Source: Variovorax sp. N23 (lineage in GTDB: Bacteria > Pseudomonadota > Gammaproteobacteria > Burkholderiales > Burkholderiaceae_C). Taken from it: a stretch of DNA of 64,000 bases. The stretch is taken from NCBI RefSeq assembly GCF_025486315.1, contig NZ_JAOOPY010000005.1:272537-336536 (forward strand), written 5' to 3'. Positions within the stretch are counted from its first letter, which is position 1; every line of letters begins with the position of its first letter. Below, piece by piece: positions 45,849 through 56,022 of this stretch. The position numbers were made by a program, and so were the translations under genes. The notes beneath the pieces are model-generated. The model made no database searches. It had not been told where the DNA came from and saw only the letters and a program-made list of their open reading frames with translations.

Positions 45849-47189
45849 TCAGGCCTTGGCCGGCGCCTTGGGCACATAGCCCGGGATCAGCGCCTCGAAC
45901 TCGTGGCGGAAATGCTTGATCATGGCGCGCACCGGCATCGCCGCAGCGTCGCCCAGCGCACAGATCGTGCGGCCCTGGATGTTGTCGGCGACCGAGTTCA
46001 GCAGGTCCATGTCGCTGGGCTTGCCGTGGCCGGTGTGGATGCGATCGATCACGCGCCACATCCAGCCCGTGCCTTCGCGGCAGGGCGTGCACTGGCCGCA
46101 GGATTCGTGCATGTAGAAGTACGAGAGGCGCTTGAGCGACTCGACCATCGAGCGGCTGTCGTCCATCACGATGACGGCGCCCGAGCCGAGCATCGAGCCG
46201 GCCTTGGCGATGGCGTCGTAGTCCATCGTCGTCTCCATCATGACCGACGCCGGCAGCACCGGTGCCGACGATCCGCCGGGGATCACGGCCTTGAGCTGAC
46301 GGCCCTTGCGCACGCCACCGGCGAGTTCGAGCAGCTTGCTGAACGGCGTGCCCAGCGGAATCTCGTAGTTGCCGGGCAGTTCGACGTCGCCGCTGACCGA
46401 GAAGATCTTGGTGCCGCCGTTGTTGGGCTTGCCGCACTCGAGGTAGGCCGGACCGCCGTTGCGGATGATCCAGGGCACCGCCGCGAAGGTCTCGGTGTTG
46501 TTGATGGTCGTCGGCTTGCCGTACAGGCCGAAGCTCGCCGGGAACGGCGGCTTGAAGCGAGGCTGGCCCTTCTTGCCCTCGAGCGATTCGAGCAGCGCGG
46601 TTTCTTCACCGCAGATGTACGCACCGAAGCCGTGGGCCGCGTGCAACTGGAAGTTGTACGTGCTGCCCATGATCTTGTCGCCGAGATAGCCAGCCGCACG
46701 AGCCTCTTCCAGCGCTTCCTCGAAGCGTTCGTAGGACTGGAATATCTCGCCGTGGATGTAGTTGTACCCGACGCTGATGCCCATCGCGTAAGCCGCGATG
46801 GCCATGCCTTCGATCACGATGTGCGGGTTGAACTGCAGGATGTCGCGGTCCTTGCAGGTACCCGGTTCGCCTTCGTCGGAATTGCAGACGAGGTACTTCT
46901 GGCCCGGGAACTGGCGCGGCATGAAGCTCCACTTCAGCCCGGTCGGGAAACCCGCGCCGCCGCGGCCGCGCAGGCCGGAGGCCTTGACTTCGGCGATCAC
47001 CTGGTCGGGCGTGAGGCCCTCGGTCAGGATCTTGCGCAGCGCCTGGTAGCCGCCGCGCGCTTCGTAGTCGGCCAGGCGCCAGTTCGTACCGTCGAGGCCG
47101 GCGTAGATCTGCGGGCCGAGGTGGCGGTCGTGAAAGCAGGTCTGGACACCGGTGGCCTGGAACTGCGAGAGGACTTGTTCAGGCGTCAT
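45849..47189 (-). CDS. nuoF: NADH-quinone oxidoreductase subunit F
   Basis: A 446-residue flavoprotein that oxidises [22 protein letters not shown] binds FMN and [19 protein letters not shown] lines the nicotinamide site, and the N3 cluster cysteines are in [12 protein letters not shown] and the later TICALGD. Its ATG overlaps the nuoE stop by 4 bp. Confidence 0.97.
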   Translation of the reverse strand: MTPEQVLSQFQATGVQTCFHDRHLGPQIYAGLDGTNWRLADYEARGGYQALRKILTEGLTPDQVIAEVKASGLRGRGGAGFPTGLKWSFMPRQFPGQKYLVCNSDEGEPGTCKDRDILQFNPHIVIEGMAIAAYAMGISVGYNYIHGEIFQSYERFEEALEEARAAGYLGDKIMGSTYNFQLHAAHGFGAYICGEETALLESLEGKKGQPRFKPPFPASFGLYGKPTTINNTETFAAVPWIIRNGGPAYLECGKPNNGGTKIFSVSGDVELPGNYEIPLGTPFSKLLELAGGVRKGRQLKAVIPGGSSAPVLPASVMMETTMDYDAIAKAGSMLGSGAVIVMDDSRSMVESLKRLSYFYMHESCGQCTPCREGTGWMWRVIDRIHTGHGKPSDMDLLNSVADNIQGRTICALGDAAAMPVRAMIKHFRHEFEALIPGYVPKAPAKA

Positions 47190-47716
47190 GCGGCGTCTCC
47201 CTTCGACGAGGCGCGCAGGCCGTCGATGAGCTGATCGAGCTTCTCGTTGCTCATGAAGCTGCACATGGTGCGGTCGTTGACCAGCATCACCGGCGAATCG
47301 GCGCAGGCGCCCAGGCATTCGCTCTGCTGCAGCGTGAACATGCCGTCGTCCGTGGTACCGCCCATCGTCACACCAAGCTTCTTCTCGAGGTGCGTCAGTG
47401 CCGTGACACCGTCGCGCAGCTGGCACGGCAGGTTCGTGCACACGTTGAGCTTGAAGCGGCCGGTCGGCTGCTGGTTGTACATGTTGTAGAAGGTCGTGAC
47501 CTCGTGCACCGCGATCTGCGGCATGCCGAGGAAGTCGGCGACGACCTTCTCGCTCTCGAGGCTCACGTAGCCCTGTTCCTGCTGCACGATGGCCAGGCAG
47601 GCCATCACAGCGGACTGTGCCTGGTCGGCCGGGTACTTGGCGACTTCGCGCGCGAAGCGTTCCAGCGCGGAGGCGGACAGCGGCTTCATCGCCGCGGGGG
47701 TGCTGGGGTTGCTCAT
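47186..47716 (-). CDS. nuoE: NADH-quinone oxidoreductase subunit E
   Basis: A 176-residue thioredoxin-like ferredoxin. Its N1a [2Fe-2S] ligands are in VCTNLPCQL and [10 protein letters not shown]. The segment [15 protein letters not shown] is conserved. It passes through 4-bp overlaps with both nuoD and nuoF, suggesting coupled translation. Confidence 0.97.
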   Translation of the reverse strand: MSNPSTPAAMKPLSASALERFAREVAKYPADQAQSAVMACLAIVQQEQGYVSLESEKVVADFLGMPQIAVHEVTTFYNMYNQQPTGRFKLNVCTNLPCQLRDGVTALTHLEKKLGVTMGGTTDDGMFTLQQSECLGACADSPVMLVNDRTMCSFMSNEKLDQLIDGLRASSKGDAA

Positions 47717-48966
47717 CGATCGATTTCTCCGAACACGATGTCCAGGGTGCCGATCACGGCGACGGTGTCCGCGATCATGTGGCCGCGCGTCATCTCGTCG
47801 AGCGCCGACAGATGCACGAAGCCGGGTGCACGGATCTTCAGGCGGTACGGCTTGTTGGCACCGTCGCTCACCAGGTAGATGCCGAACTCGCCCTTCGGGT
47901 GCTCGACGGCGGCATAGGCCTCGCCTTCGGGCACATGGAAGCCTTCGGTGAAGAGCTTGAAGTGGTGGATCAGCTCTTCCATGTTGCCCTTCATGGACTC
48001 ACGGGCCGGTGCTGCCACCTTGTGGTTGTCGGTAATGACCGGGCCGGGGTTCACGCGGAGCCAGTCGACGCACTGCTTGATGATGCGGTTGGACTGCGCC
48101 ATCTCTTCCATGCGAACCAGATAGCGGTCGTAACAGTCGCCGGTCTTGCCGACCGGGATGTCGAAGTCCATGCGGTCATACACGTCGTACGGCTGCTTCT
48201 TGCGCAGGTCCCAGGCGATACCCGAACCGCGCAGCATCGGGCCGGTGAGGCCGAGGTTGAGCGCGCGCTCGGGCGTCATCACGCCGATGCCCACGGTGCG
48301 CTGCTTCCAGATGCGGTTGTCGGTCAGGAGCGTGTGGTACTCCTCCATGTGCTTGACGAAACGCTTCGTGAAGTCATCGATGAAGTCGAGCATCGAACCC
48401 TGGCGGTTCTCGTTCATGCGCTCGAGGGCCTTGGCGTTCTTGATCTTGCTGACCTTGTACTGCGGCATCGTGTCCGGCAGGTCGCGGTAGACGCCGCCCG
48501 GGCGGAAGTACGCCGCGTGCATGCGCGCACCCGAGACGGCTTCGTAGATGTCGAACAGGTCTTCGCGTTCGCGGAAGGCGTAGATCAGGATGGTCGAGCT
48601 GCCGCAGTCGTTGCCGTGCGAGCCGAGCCACATCAGGTGGTTCAGCAGCCGCGTGATCTCGGCGAACATCACGCGGATGTACTGCGCGCGGATCGGCACC
48701 TCGAGGCCCATCAGCTTTTCGATGGCCAGGCAGTAGGCGTGCTCGTTGGACATCATCGACACGTAGTCGAGGCGGTCCATGTAGGGCAGCGACTGGATAT
48801 AGGTCTTGTGCTCGGCGAGCTTTTCGGTCGCGCGGTGCAGCAGGCCGATGTGCGGGTCGGCGCGCTGGACGACTTCGCCGTCGAGCTCGAGCACCAGGCG
48901 CAGCACGCCGTGCGCAGCCGGGTGCTGCGGACCGAAGTTCAGCGTGTAGTTCTTGATTTCAGCCAT
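47713..48966 (-). CDS. nuoD: NADH-quinone oxidoreductase subunit D
   Basis: A 417-residue quinone-site subunit related to the large subunit of NiFe hydrogenases. The N-terminal hairpin [22 protein letters not shown] carries the quinone-binding His, and [19 protein letters not shown], the later Tyr-bearing region and the C-terminal DIVFGEIDR are all standard. It is not fused to NuoC, unlike in enterobacteria. Confidence 0.98.
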   Translation of the reverse strand: MAEIKNYTLNFGPQHPAAHGVLRLVLELDGEVVQRADPHIGLLHRATEKLAEHKTYIQSLPYMDRLDYVSMMSNEHAYCLAIEKLMGLEVPIRAQYIRVMFAEITRLLNHLMWLGSHGNDCGSSTILIYAFREREDLFDIYEAVSGARMHAAYFRPGGVYRDLPDTMPQYKVSKIKNAKALERMNENRQGSMLDFIDDFTKRFVKHMEEYHTLLTDNRIWKQRTVGIGVMTPERALNLGLTGPMLRGSGIAWDLRKKQPYDVYDRMDFDIPVGKTGDCYDRYLVRMEEMAQSNRIIKQCVDWLRVNPGPVITDNHKVAAPARESMKGNMEELIHHFKLFTEGFHVPEGEAYAAVEHPKGEFGIYLVSDGANKPYRLKIRAPGFVHLSALDEMTRGHMIADTVAVIGTLDIVFGEIDR

Positions 48967-48968
48967 GG

Positions 48969-49577
48969 TCAGTGGAGCCCGCCGTAATTCTCTTCGCGGA
49001 TCACGCGCGGCGTGACTTCGCGGGGTTCGATCGACACCGGCTGATAGACCACGCGCTTGAGTTCTTCGTCGTAGCGCATCTCGACATGGCCCGACAGCGG
49101 GAAGTCCTTGCGGAACGGGTGGCCGATGAAGCCGTAGTCGGTCAGGATGCGGCGCAGGTCTTCGTGCCCTTCGAACACGATGCCGAACAGGTCGAAGGCT
49201 TCGCGCTCGAACCAGTTGGCAGAGGCCCACAGGTGCATCACCGACGGCAGCACGGGGAAGTCGTCGTCGGCGCAGAACACCTTCACGCGCACGCGCTGGT
49301 TCAGGCTCACCGACAGCAGGTGTGACACCGCGCAGAAGCGCAGGCCTTCCCATTCGGTGTCGCGGTACGACGAATAGTCGACGCCGCAGAGGTCGACGAG
49401 CTGCTCGAACTGGCAGCCCGGCGCGTCGCGCAGGGTCTGCATGGCGGCCAGGTAGTCGGCGGCCTTCACCACCAGCGTCACCTCGCCGAGCGCCACGTTG
49501 ATGCTCTTGACCTTGTCGCCAAGGGCCAGGGCAATGGTGTCCTTCAGGGCACCAGGATCGATCGCAAAGACTGTCAT
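48969..49577 (-). CDS. nuoC: NADH-quinone oxidoreductase subunit C
   Basis: A 202-residue 30-kDa-type subunit. The signature is [52 protein letters not shown]. It scaffolds NuoD and NuoI. It starts 11 bp after nuoB and ends 2 bp before nuoD. Confidence 0.97.
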   Translation of the reverse strand: MTVFAIDPGALKDTIALALGDKVKSINVALGEVTLVVKAADYLAAMQTLRDAPGCQFEQLVDLCGVDYSSYRDTEWEGLRFCAVSHLLSVSLNQRVRVKVFCADDDFPVLPSVMHLWASANWFEREAFDLFGIVFEGHEDLRRILTDYGFIGHPFRKDFPLSGHVEMRYDEELKRVVYQPVSIEPREVTPRVIREENYGGLH

Positions 49578-49588
49578 GTCGGTCCCGT

Positions 49589-50071
49589 TCAGGCGCGGGC
49601 GATGGTGTTGGTGCGGCGCACCTTCTGCTGCAGCTGGATGATCCCGTAGATCAGAGCCTCCGCCGTGGGCGGGCAGCCGGGCACGTAGACGTCGACCGGC
49701 ACGATGCGGTCGCAGCCGCGCACGACCGAGTAGCTGTAGTGGTAGTAGCCGCCGCCGTTGGCGCACGAGCCCATCGACAACACCCAGCGGGGCTCGGCCA
49801 TCTGGTCGTACACCTTGCGCAGCGCCGGCGCCATCTTGTTGCACAGCGTGCCGGCCACGATCATCAGATCGGACTGACGCGGGCTGGCGCGGAACACCTC
49901 GGCGCCGAAGCGCCCGATGTCGTAGCGCGCAGCGGCCGCATGCATCATCTCGACCGCGCAGCAGGCCAGACCGAAGGTCATGGGCCACAACGAGCCGGTC
50001 TTGGCCCAATTCACCACCGAGTCGTAGGACGTGGTGACGAAGCCTTCTTTGAAAACGCCTTCAATGGCCAT
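49589..50071 (-). CDS. nuoB: NADH-quinone oxidoreductase subunit B
   Basis: A 160-residue subunit holding terminal cluster N2, which reduces quinone. Ligands are the adjacent pair in [14 protein letters not shown], plus [19 protein letters not shown] and [14 protein letters not shown]. It lies between nuoA and nuoC. Confidence 0.98.
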   Translation of the reverse strand: MAIEGVFKEGFVTTSYDSVVNWAKTGSLWPMTFGLACCAVEMMHAAAARYDIGRFGAEVFRASPRQSDLMIVAGTLCNKMAPALRKVYDQMAEPRWVLSMGSCANGGGYYHYSYSVVRGCDRIVPVDVYVPGCPPTAEALIYGIIQLQQKVRRTNTIARA

Positions 50072-50097
50072 GGCTGTACCTTGTTGCCGAGTTCCGG

Positions 50098-50457
50098 CTA
50101 TTCCCAGTCAAGCGCACCCTTTTTCCATTCGTAGGCGAAGCCCACGACGAGGATGGCCAGGAAGATCACGACCGCCCAGAAGCCCGCCGGCCCCACTTCC
50201 TTGAGCGCGACGGCCCAGGGGAAGAGGAAGGCGATTTCCAGGTCGAACAGGATGAAGAGGATGGCCACCAGGTAGTAGCGGACATCAAACTGCATGCGGG
50301 CGTTCTCGAACGCTTCGAAGCCGCATTCGTAGGGGGAATTCTTGGCCGCATCGGGCCGGTTGGGGCCGAGGATATAGCCCAGAACCTGGGGGGCGATGCC
50401 GACCCCGATGCCGACCAGAATGAACAACAGGACGGGGAGGTAGGAATCGAGGTTCAT
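50098..50457 (-). CDS. nuoA: NADH-quinone oxidoreductase subunit A
   Basis: A 119-residue, three-helix subunit and first gene of the nuo operon. The loop [44 protein letters not shown] is diagnostic and includes the acidic residues near the quinone cavity. The gap to the tRNA-Leu gene upstream is filled by a long hairpin; there is no obvious promoter, so the operon may be read from further upstream. Confidence 0.97.
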   Translation of the reverse strand: MNLDSYLPVLLFILVGIGVGIAPQVLGYILGPNRPDAAKNSPYECGFEAFENARMQFDVRYYLVAILFILFDLEIAFLFPWAVALKEVGPAGFWAVVIFLAILVVGFAYEWKKGALDWE

Positions 50458-50479
50458 CAGGGGGTTCTATACCGCTTGC

Positions 50480-50519
50480 CACCGGCAGGCGGCCACCCGA
50501 TGGTTGCCACCTGCCGGTG
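50480..50519 (-). terminator. long hairpin between tRNA-Leu and nuoA
   Basis: Arms CACCGGCAGG (50480-50489) and CCTGCCGGTG (50510-50519) pair perfectly, with further pairing possible inside the 20-base loop. It begins 5 bp beyond the CCA end of the tRNA. There is no U-tract, so it may act as a processing or partial-termination element between tRNA and nuo transcription. Confidence 0.5.
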
Positions 50520-50524
50520 AGATT

Positions 50525-50609
50525 TGGTGCGGTCGGCGAGACTCGAACTCGCACAGCTTTCGCCACTACCCCCTCAAGATAGCGTGTCTACCAATTTCAC
50601 CACGACCGC
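50525..50609 (-). tRNA. tRNA-Leu (anticodon GAG)
   Basis: 85 nt including an encoded CCA. The acceptor arms GCGGTCG and CGACCGC pair fully, the D-arm is GTGAAATTGGTAGACAC, and the anticodon stem CTATC/GGTAG encloses TTGAGGG. There is a long class II variable arm, and the T-loop region is GTTCGAGTC. The GAG anticodon reads CUC and CUU. It lies between secG and nuoA. Confidence 0.96.
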
Positions 50610-50739
50610 GGTTTTTGCCTGTCCAGATGGCATGAGGAACCCGAGAGGGTTTTGGCTCTCCGGACAGCTTTAGAGTTTACCCTGAAATACAGTTGTTTTC
50701 ACTGTGCCGGTGCAATGAATGCACACAGATTCACACACA

Positions 50740-51159
50740 TCACTTCGTCGGAATCTGCCCTGCCCCGGAAGCGGGCACGGCAGGTGCCGAGGCCGCTGCG
50801 CCGGCGCTCGGCGCAGCAGGCGTGCCGGGGGCCGGAATCTGCGTTGCAGCACCGGAGGCAGCCGGTGCCGGCGCACCGATGGCCGCACGCTCGAGCAGAC
50901 TGTTGCCGCCCGACGCGGGGCGTGCATGGCTGAAGTAGGCCAGCAGCAACGTGCACACGAAGAACACCGCGGCGAGGACGGCCGTGGTGCGCGACAGGAA
51001 GTTCGCGCTGCCGCTGGCGCCGAACAGGCTGCCGGCACTGCCGCTGCCGAAGGCCGCGCCCATGTCGGCGCCCTTGCCGTGCTGCACCAGGATGAGGCCG
51101 ATCATCGCCAGCGCGGTGAGCATCTGCACGCCGACGAGGATGTTGAGGACCATGTTCAT
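50740..51159 (-). CDS. secG: Sec translocase subunit SecG
   Basis: A 139-residue inner-membrane protein. Helix 1 is VLNILVGVQMLTALAMIGLILVQHGKGADMGAAFGSG with the invariant QHGKGADMGAAFG, and helix 2 is RTTAVLAAVFFVCTLLLAYF. A low-complexity Ala/Pro tail of about 50 residues follows. It assists SecYEG-driven protein export. An AGGAG lies before the first ATG; a second ATG two codons in is equally placed. It follows tpiA by 34 bp. Confidence 0.95.
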   Translation of the reverse strand: MNMVLNILVGVQMLTALAMIGLILVQHGKGADMGAAFGSGSAGSLFGASGSANFLSRTTAVLAAVFFVCTLLLAYFSHARPASGGNSLLERAAIGAPAPAASGAATQIPAPGTPAAPSAGAAASAPAVPASGAGQIPTK

Positions 51160-51193
51160 TCGTTGTTTCTCCTAAGGATCGGCCGCGCGCGAT

Positions 51194-51949
51194 TCAGCGT
51201 GCGGCCGCAATGATGTGTAGAAAGTCCGGCGCCTTGAGCGATGCGCCACCGATCAGGCCGCCGTCGATGTCGGGCTGGGCCAGCAGTTCCGCGGCATTGG
51301 CCGCATTCATGCTGCCGCCGTAGAGGATGCGGATGCCCGCGGCGTGCTCGCTGGCAGCGTGGTGCAGCTGCGCACGCAGCACGGCGTGCACGCCCTGCGC
51401 CTGTTCGGGCGTGGCCGTCTTGCCCGTGCCGATGGCCCAGACGGGCTCATACGCCACCACGATCTCGCTGATGCAATGGCCGTTGACGTGGATGACCGCG
51501 GCGAGCTGGCGCTTCACCACCTCCTCCGTGCGGCCGGCCTCACGCTCCGCGAGCGTTTCGCCCACGCAGACGATCGGCGTGATGCCGTTGGCCAGCGCGG
51601 CCGCCGTCTTGGCTGCCACGGCCTCATCGGTCTCGCCGTGGTACTGGCGCCGCTCCGAGTGGCCGACGATGGCGTAGCGCACACCGAAGTCCTTGAGCAT
51701 CGCCGCCGACTGCTCGCCGGTGAAGGCCCCTTGCGGCTGCGCCGAGAGGTCCTGCGCACCGAGCGCGACAGGCGAACCGGCAATCAGGGCCTGCACCTGC
51801 GCGAAGTACGGCGCCGGCACGCAGACAGCGACGTCGCAACCCGGCGTGCCGATGCCTTGCAGCACGGCATTCAGCAGCGCCTCGTTGGCCACCAGGCTAC
51901 CGTTCATCTTCCAGTTGCCGGCAATCAGCTTCCGATTGGTCATCGTCAT
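51194..51949 (-). CDS. tpiA: triose-phosphate isomerase
   Basis: A 251-residue glycolytic TIM barrel interconverting DHAP and glyceraldehyde-3-phosphate. Catalytic residues are the Lys in AGNWKMNGS, the His in [12 protein letters not shown] and the Glu in [21 protein letters not shown], which leads into the phosphate-gripping loop. [10 protein letters not shown] binds phosphate. It lies between the quinone oxidoreductase and secG. A second ATG two codons later is possible. Confidence 0.97.
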   Translation of the reverse strand: MTMTNRKLIAGNWKMNGSLVANEALLNAVLQGIGTPGCDVAVCVPAPYFAQVQALIAGSPVALGAQDLSAQPQGAFTGEQSAAMLKDFGVRYAIVGHSERRQYHGETDEAVAAKTAAALANGITPIVCVGETLAEREAGRTEEVVKRQLAAVIHVNGHCISEIVVAYEPVWAIGTGKTATPEQAQGVHAVLRAQLHHAASEHAAGIRILYGGSMNAANAAELLAQPDIDGGLIGGASLKAPDFLHIIAAAR

Positions 51950-51962
51950 CTTGTCTCGTTGT

Positions 51963-52961
51963 TCACCAGGTCAGCACGATCTTGCCGATGTGCTGGTTCG
52001 ATTCCATCAGGACATGGGCCTGCGCCCCGCCGCTGGGATCGCCGATGGCGGCGAAGGTGCTGTGCACGACCGGCTTGATCGCACCGCGCTCGAGCAGGGG
52101 CCACACCTTGTCGCGCAGCGCCTGCGCGATGGCGCCCTTGAAGGCGATCGAGCGCGGCCGCAGGGTCGAACCCGTGACCGTCAGGCGGCGACGCAGCACC
52201 AGCCCGGCATTGATCTCGGCCTTGACGCCGCCCTGCACCGCGATGATCACCAGCCGGCCGTCTTCGGCCAGGCACTCGATCTCGCGCGCGACGTAGGCAC
52301 CCGCCACCATGTCCAGCACCACGTCGACGCCCTTGCCGTCCGTGATGCGCTTCACTTCGGCGACGAAGTCGCTCGACTTGTAGTTGATCGCGTGGTCGGC
52401 GCCCAGTTTCAGGCAGGCCTCGCACTTGTCGTCGCTGCCGGCCGTAACGATCACCGTCGCACCCATGGCCTTGCCCAGTTGGATGGCGGTCACGCCGATG
52501 CCGCTGGAGCCGCCCTGGATCAGCAGCGTCTCGCCCTGCTGCAGGCGACCGCGCTCGAACACGTTGCTCCAGACGGTGAAGAAGGTCTCGGGCAGCGAAG
52601 CGGCCTCGATGTCGCTCCAGCCCTTGGGCACCGGCAGGCACTGCGCGACCGGCGCCACGCATCGCTCGGCATAGCCGCCGCCCGCCACCAGCGCACAGAC
52701 GCGGTCACCGAGGGCCAGACCGGCATCGGCCAGCGCCTTGGCGTCGCCCGCGACGATCTCACCGGCCACCTCGAGGCCCGGCAGGTCCGACGCCCCCGGC
52801 GGCACCGGGTAGTTGCCGGTGCGCTGCAGCACATCCGGACGGTTCACGCCGCTGGCCGCGACACGGATCAGCAGTTCGCCCTCGCCCGCCACCGGGTCCG
52901 GTCGATCGACGACACGCAGCACGTCCGGCGCACCGAACGAAGTGATTTCAATGGCTTTCAT
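51963..52961 (-). CDS. NADPH:quinone oxidoreductase (QOR/PIG3 type)
   Basis: A 332-residue zinc-free medium-chain dehydrogenase. The N-terminal GroES-like domain has [38 protein letters not shown]. The Rossmann motif is [23 protein letters not shown]. PxGxx-type QOR features and the absence of zinc ligands point to reduction of quinones or enals with NADPH. It lies between pnp and tpiA on the same strand. Confidence 0.92.
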   Translation of the reverse strand: MKAIEITSFGAPDVLRVVDRPDPVAGEGELLIRVAASGVNRPDVLQRTGNYPVPPGASDLPGLEVAGEIVAGDAKALADAGLALGDRVCALVAGGGYAERCVAPVAQCLPVPKGWSDIEAASLPETFFTVWSNVFERGRLQQGETLLIQGGSSGIGVTAIQLGKAMGATVIVTAGSDDKCEACLKLGADHAINYKSSDFVAEVKRITDGKGVDVVLDMVAGAYVAREIECLAEDGRLVIIAVQGGVKAEINAGLVLRRRLTVTGSTLRPRSIAFKGAIAQALRDKVWPLLERGAIKPVVHSTFAAIGDPSGGAQAHVLMESNQHIGKIVLTW

Positions 52962-53005
52962 GATGGGAACGAAAGATGGGGCGGCTCGCACCGCCCTCTT
53001 CTTTC

Positions 53006-55318
53006 TCAGCCTTGCTGGTCGCCGCCGCGGTTGGTGTCCGGCGTCGGCTGCGCTGCACCCTGCTCGGGTGCTGGCTCGCCGCCGTTGCCGCGCTCTTCGA
53101 AGCGCGGGGGACGATCACCGCGAGGAGCGCGGTCACCGCGGTCTTCACGCGGGCCGCGGTCGCTGCGCGGCGGACGGTCGCCGCGGTCTTCGCGCGGTGC
53201 ACGCTCCTGGAACTCCATGCCGGCCGGACGCTCGGTCAGGGCCTTCATCGACAGCTTGACGCGGCCCTTCTCGTCCGTCTCGAGGACCTTGACCTTCACG
53301 ATCTGGCCTTCGCTCAGGTAGTCGGAGACCTTCTCGACGCGCTCGTGGGCGATCTGGCTGATGTGCAGCAGACCGTCCTTGCCGGGCAGCAGGTTGATCA
53401 GCGCGCCGAAGTCCAGGATCTTCGTGACCGGTCCTTCGTACACCTTGCCGATTTCGACTTCCGCCGTGATCTGCTCGATGCGCTTCTTGGCCAGTTCGGC
53501 CTTTTCAGGGTCGGTCGACGCGATGGTGATGGTGCCGTCTTCGTCGATGTTGATCGTCGTGCCGGTTTCTTCCTGCAGGCCGCGGATGACCGCGCCGCCC
53601 TTGCCGATCACGTCGCGGATCTTCTCGGGGTTGATCTTCAGCGTGGTCAGGCGCGGTGCGAAGGTCGAGACCTCGGCCTTGGCTTCGCCCATCGCTTCCT
53701 GCATCTTGCCCAGGATGTGCATGCGCGCTTCCTTGGCCTGGGCCAGGGCGACCTGCATGATTTCCTTGGTGATGCCCTGGATCTTGATGTCCATCTGCAG
53801 CGCGGTGATGCCGTTGGTCGTGCCCGCCACCTTGAAGTCCATGTCGCCCAGGTGATCTTCGTCACCCAGGATGTCGGTCAGCACCGCGAAGCGGTTGCCT
53901 TCCTTGATCAGGCCCATGGCGATGCCGGCCACGTGGGCCTTCATCGGCACGCCGGCATCCATCATCGACAGGCAGCCGCCGCAGACCGAAGCCATCGACG
54001 ACGAGCCGTTCGACTCGGTGATTTCGGACACGACGCGCACCGTGTACGGGAATTCTTCCTTCGACGGCAGCACGGCGACGAGCGCGCGCTTGGCCAGGCG
54101 GCCGTGGCCGATCTCGCGGCGCTTGGTCGAGCCCATGCGGCCGACTTCGCCGGTGGCGAAGGGAGGCATGTTGTAGTGGAACAGGAAGCGGTCTTCGTAC
54201 TCGCCGGCCAGCGCGTCGATGCGCTGGGCGTCACGTTCGGTGCCGAGCGTGGTGATGACCAGCGCCTGGGTTTCACCGCGGGTGAACAGGGCCGAACCGT
54301 GGGTGCGCGGCAGCACCGAATTGCGGATCTCGATCGGGCGCACGGTGCGCGTGTCGCGGCCGTCGATGCGCGGCTCGCCTTCGAGGATCTGGCTGCGGAC
54401 GATCTTCGATTCGATCGCGAACAGCAGGTCGTTGACCTTGCCGGCGTCGAAGGGCTCGCCGCTTTCCTTCAGCGCAGCCATCACGCTGGCGTTGGCTTCG
54501 CGCAGGGCTTGCGTGCGGGCCTGCTTGCTGCGGATCTGGTAGACCGCGCGCAGCTTCTCTTCGGCCAGGCCGTTGACCTTGGCGACGAAGGCTTCGTCTT
54601 CGGCCGGTGCCGACCAGTCCCACACCGGCTTGCCGGCGTCACGGACGAGGTCATGGATCGCGTTGATCGCGATGTTGGCCTGTTCATGGCCGAACACCAC
54701 GCCACCCAGCATGATTTCCTCGGACAGCTGCAGGGCTTCGGACTCGACCATCAGCACGGCGGCTTCGGTGCCGGCGACGACCAGGTCCATCTGCGAATCC
54801 TTGCGGGCGGTCTGGCCCGGGTTCAGCACGTACTGGCCGTTGATGTAGCCCACGCGGGCGGCGCCGATCGGGCCGCTGAACGGAATGCCGGAGACCGACA
54901 GCGCGGCGGACACGCCGATCATGGCGGCGATGTCGGCATCGACCTCGGGGTTGAGCGACAGCGTGTGGATAACCACGTGCACTTCGTTCAGGAAACCTTC
55001 GGGGAACAGCGGGCGGATCGGGCGGTCGATCAGGCGGCTGGTCAGGGTTTCGTGTTCGCTGGGCTTGGCTTCGCGCTTGAAGAAGCTGCCGGGAATCTTG
55101 CCCGCGGCATAGGTCTTCTCGATGTAGTCGACGGTCAGCGGGAAGAAGTCCTGGCCGGGCTTGGCCGACTTGGAGGCGACCACGGTGGCGAGCACGACGG
55201 TACCGTCGATGTCGACCTTGACCGCGCCGCCGGCCTGGCGGGCGATTTCGCCCGTTTCCATGACGACGGTCTTGTCGCCCCACTGGAAGGACTTGGTGAC
55301 TTTGTTGAAGAGGCTCAT
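53006..55318 (-). CDS. pnp: polyribonucleotide nucleotidyltransferase (PNPase)
   Basis: A 770-residue phosphorolytic 3'-5' exoribonuclease and degradosome component. It has RNase PH domain 1 with the [26 protein letters not shown] loop, a helical linker, catalytic RNase PH domain 2 ([35 protein letters not shown]), a KH domain ([19 protein letters not shown]) and an S1 domain ([31 protein letters not shown]). It ends in a roughly 60-residue Arg/Asp/Pro-rich tail. The ATG at 55316-55318 follows a good AGGAG site. A conserved-looking hairpin occupies the leader. Confidence 0.98.
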   Translation of the reverse strand: MSLFNKVTKSFQWGDKTVVMETGEIARQAGGAVKVDIDGTVVLATVVASKSAKPGQDFFPLTVDYIEKTYAAGKIPGSFFKREAKPSEHETLTSRLIDRPIRPLFPEGFLNEVHVVIHTLSLNPEVDADIAAMIGVSAALSVSGIPFSGPIGAARVGYINGQYVLNPGQTARKDSQMDLVVAGTEAAVLMVESEALQLSEEIMLGGVVFGHEQANIAINAIHDLVRDAGKPVWDWSAPAEDEAFVAKVNGLAEEKLRAVYQIRSKQARTQALREANASVMAALKESGEPFDAGKVNDLLFAIESKIVRSQILEGEPRIDGRDTRTVRPIEIRNSVLPRTHGSALFTRGETQALVITTLGTERDAQRIDALAGEYEDRFLFHYNMPPFATGEVGRMGSTKRREIGHGRLAKRALVAVLPSKEEFPYTVRVVSEITESNGSSSMASVCGGCLSMMDAGVPMKAHVAGIAMGLIKEGNRFAVLTDILGDEDHLGDMDFKVAGTTNGITALQMDIKIQGITKEIMQVALAQAKEARMHILGKMQEAMGEAKAEVSTFAPRLTTLKINPEKIRDVIGKGGAVIRGLQEETGTTINIDEDGTITIASTDPEKAELAKKRIEQITAEVEIGKVYEGPVTKILDFGALINLLPGKDGLLHISQIAHERVEKVSDYLSEGQIVKVKVLETDEKGRVKLSMKALTERPAGMEFQERAPREDRGDRPPRSDRGPREDRGDRAPRGDRPPRFEERGNGGEPAPEQGAAQPTPDTNRGGDQQG

Positions 55319-55385
55319 GTTTGCTCCTGATTTGAGAGCGGCGAACCACCGTATCGGCAGCACCCGCAGGGGTTGGAGCGCTTCG

Positions 55386-55456
55386 CAGAACACGATGCCA
55401 TTCCAGTGAAGCTCGGCTCGAGCCTCCCTGGAATGACACAGCTTCGCTCTGTTCTG
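55386..55456 (-). promoter_or_regulatory. structured leader hairpin of pnp
   Basis: Outer arms CAGAAC/GTTCTG (55386-55391 with 55451-55456) and inner arms CATTCCAG/CTGGAATG (55399-55406 with 55428-55435) stack around a GC-rich apex. It lies 68 bp before the pnp start. In enterobacteria a leader stem-loop cut by RNase III mediates PNPase autoregulation; an analogous role is inferred. Confidence 0.6.
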
Positions 55457-55481
55457 TCGCTCCGAAACTTGTTCGCGAAGT

Positions 55482-55521
55482 AAAAAACGCCTGAGCTAGC
55501 GGACTAACCCAGGCGTTTTTT
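55482..55521 (-). terminator. rho-independent terminator after rpsO
   Basis: The stem ACGCCTG/CAGGCGT is flanked by six A on one side and six T on the other, so it can work on both strands. It lies 15 bp beyond the rpsO stop and should reduce read-through into pnp. Confidence 0.88.
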
Positions 55522-55535
55522 GCATGCGATTCGAA

Positions 55536-55802
55536 TTACTTGCGCAGGCCCAGCTTGGCGATCAGCGCGGTGTAACGGTCGGCATCCTTGGACTTGAGGT
55601 AGTCCAGGAGCTTGCGGCGGCGGCTCACCATGCGCAGCAGACCGCGACGGCCGTGGTGGTCCTTGGCGTGGGTCTTGAAGTGGGGGGTGAGTTCGTTGAT
55701 GCGGGCGGTCAGCAGTGCGACCTGCACTTCGGGGCTGCCCGTGTCGTTGGCGGCGCGGGCGTTGTCCTTGACGACTTCGGCCTTGATGGAGGCTGCGATC
55801 AT
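55536..55802 (-). CDS. rpsO: 30S ribosomal protein S15
   Basis: An 88-residue four-helix protein that binds the 16S rRNA three-way junction. The sequence [54 protein letters not shown] is near-universal for S15. The ATG at 55800-55802 follows GAAGGAAA. It is transcribed towards pnp. Confidence 0.98.
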   Translation of the reverse strand: MIAASIKAEVVKDNARAANDTGSPEVQVALLTARINELTPHFKTHAKDHHGRRGLLRMVSRRRKLLDYLKSKDADRYTALIAKLGLRK

Positions 55803-55887
55803 GATGATTTCCTTCGTTCCAAATAGTTTGACTTGCGGTGTGCGCTGGAACTGCACGCACCGTGTGCCTTGCGGCGGATAGCCTAGG

Positions 55888-55893
55888 ATTATA
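55888..55893 (-). promoter_or_regulatory. -10 element of the rpsO promoter
   Basis: A perfect TATAAT on the minus strand, about 85 bp before the rpsO ATG. The -35 position (GTGAGC at 55911-55916) is poor and falls inside the dispersed repeat copy B. The call rests on the -10 alone. Confidence 0.5.
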
Positions 55894-55895
55894 GC

Positions 55896-55993
55896 TCGCC
55901 CCCAGGTCGCGCTCACTGCGTGTAGCGCTCCGCACCCCCTACCGGGGGCAACACCAGCGGCCCGGCGAAGCCGGTTCCGCGGTGTTCCACGAA
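55896..55993 (+). repeat. dispersed intergenic repeat, copy B
   Basis: Matches copy A (1774-1868) almost end to end, with small indels: CCCCCAGGT, CTCACTGCGTGTAG, CACCCCCTACCGGGGG, GCGGCCCGGC, GCCGGTTCCGCGGT and a final GAAC. It lies just upstream of the rpsO -10 element, between rpsO and the aminotransferase gene. Confidence 0.78.
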
Positions 55994-56022
55994 CAGGCGC
56001 GCGGCCTTCGGCCGGCGCCGGC

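Noticed and set aside
50525..50609. tRNA-Leu as an integration site for a mobile island
   Set aside because: No integrase, no repeated tRNA 3' end and no foreign-looking genes follow; the complex I operon begins directly beside it.
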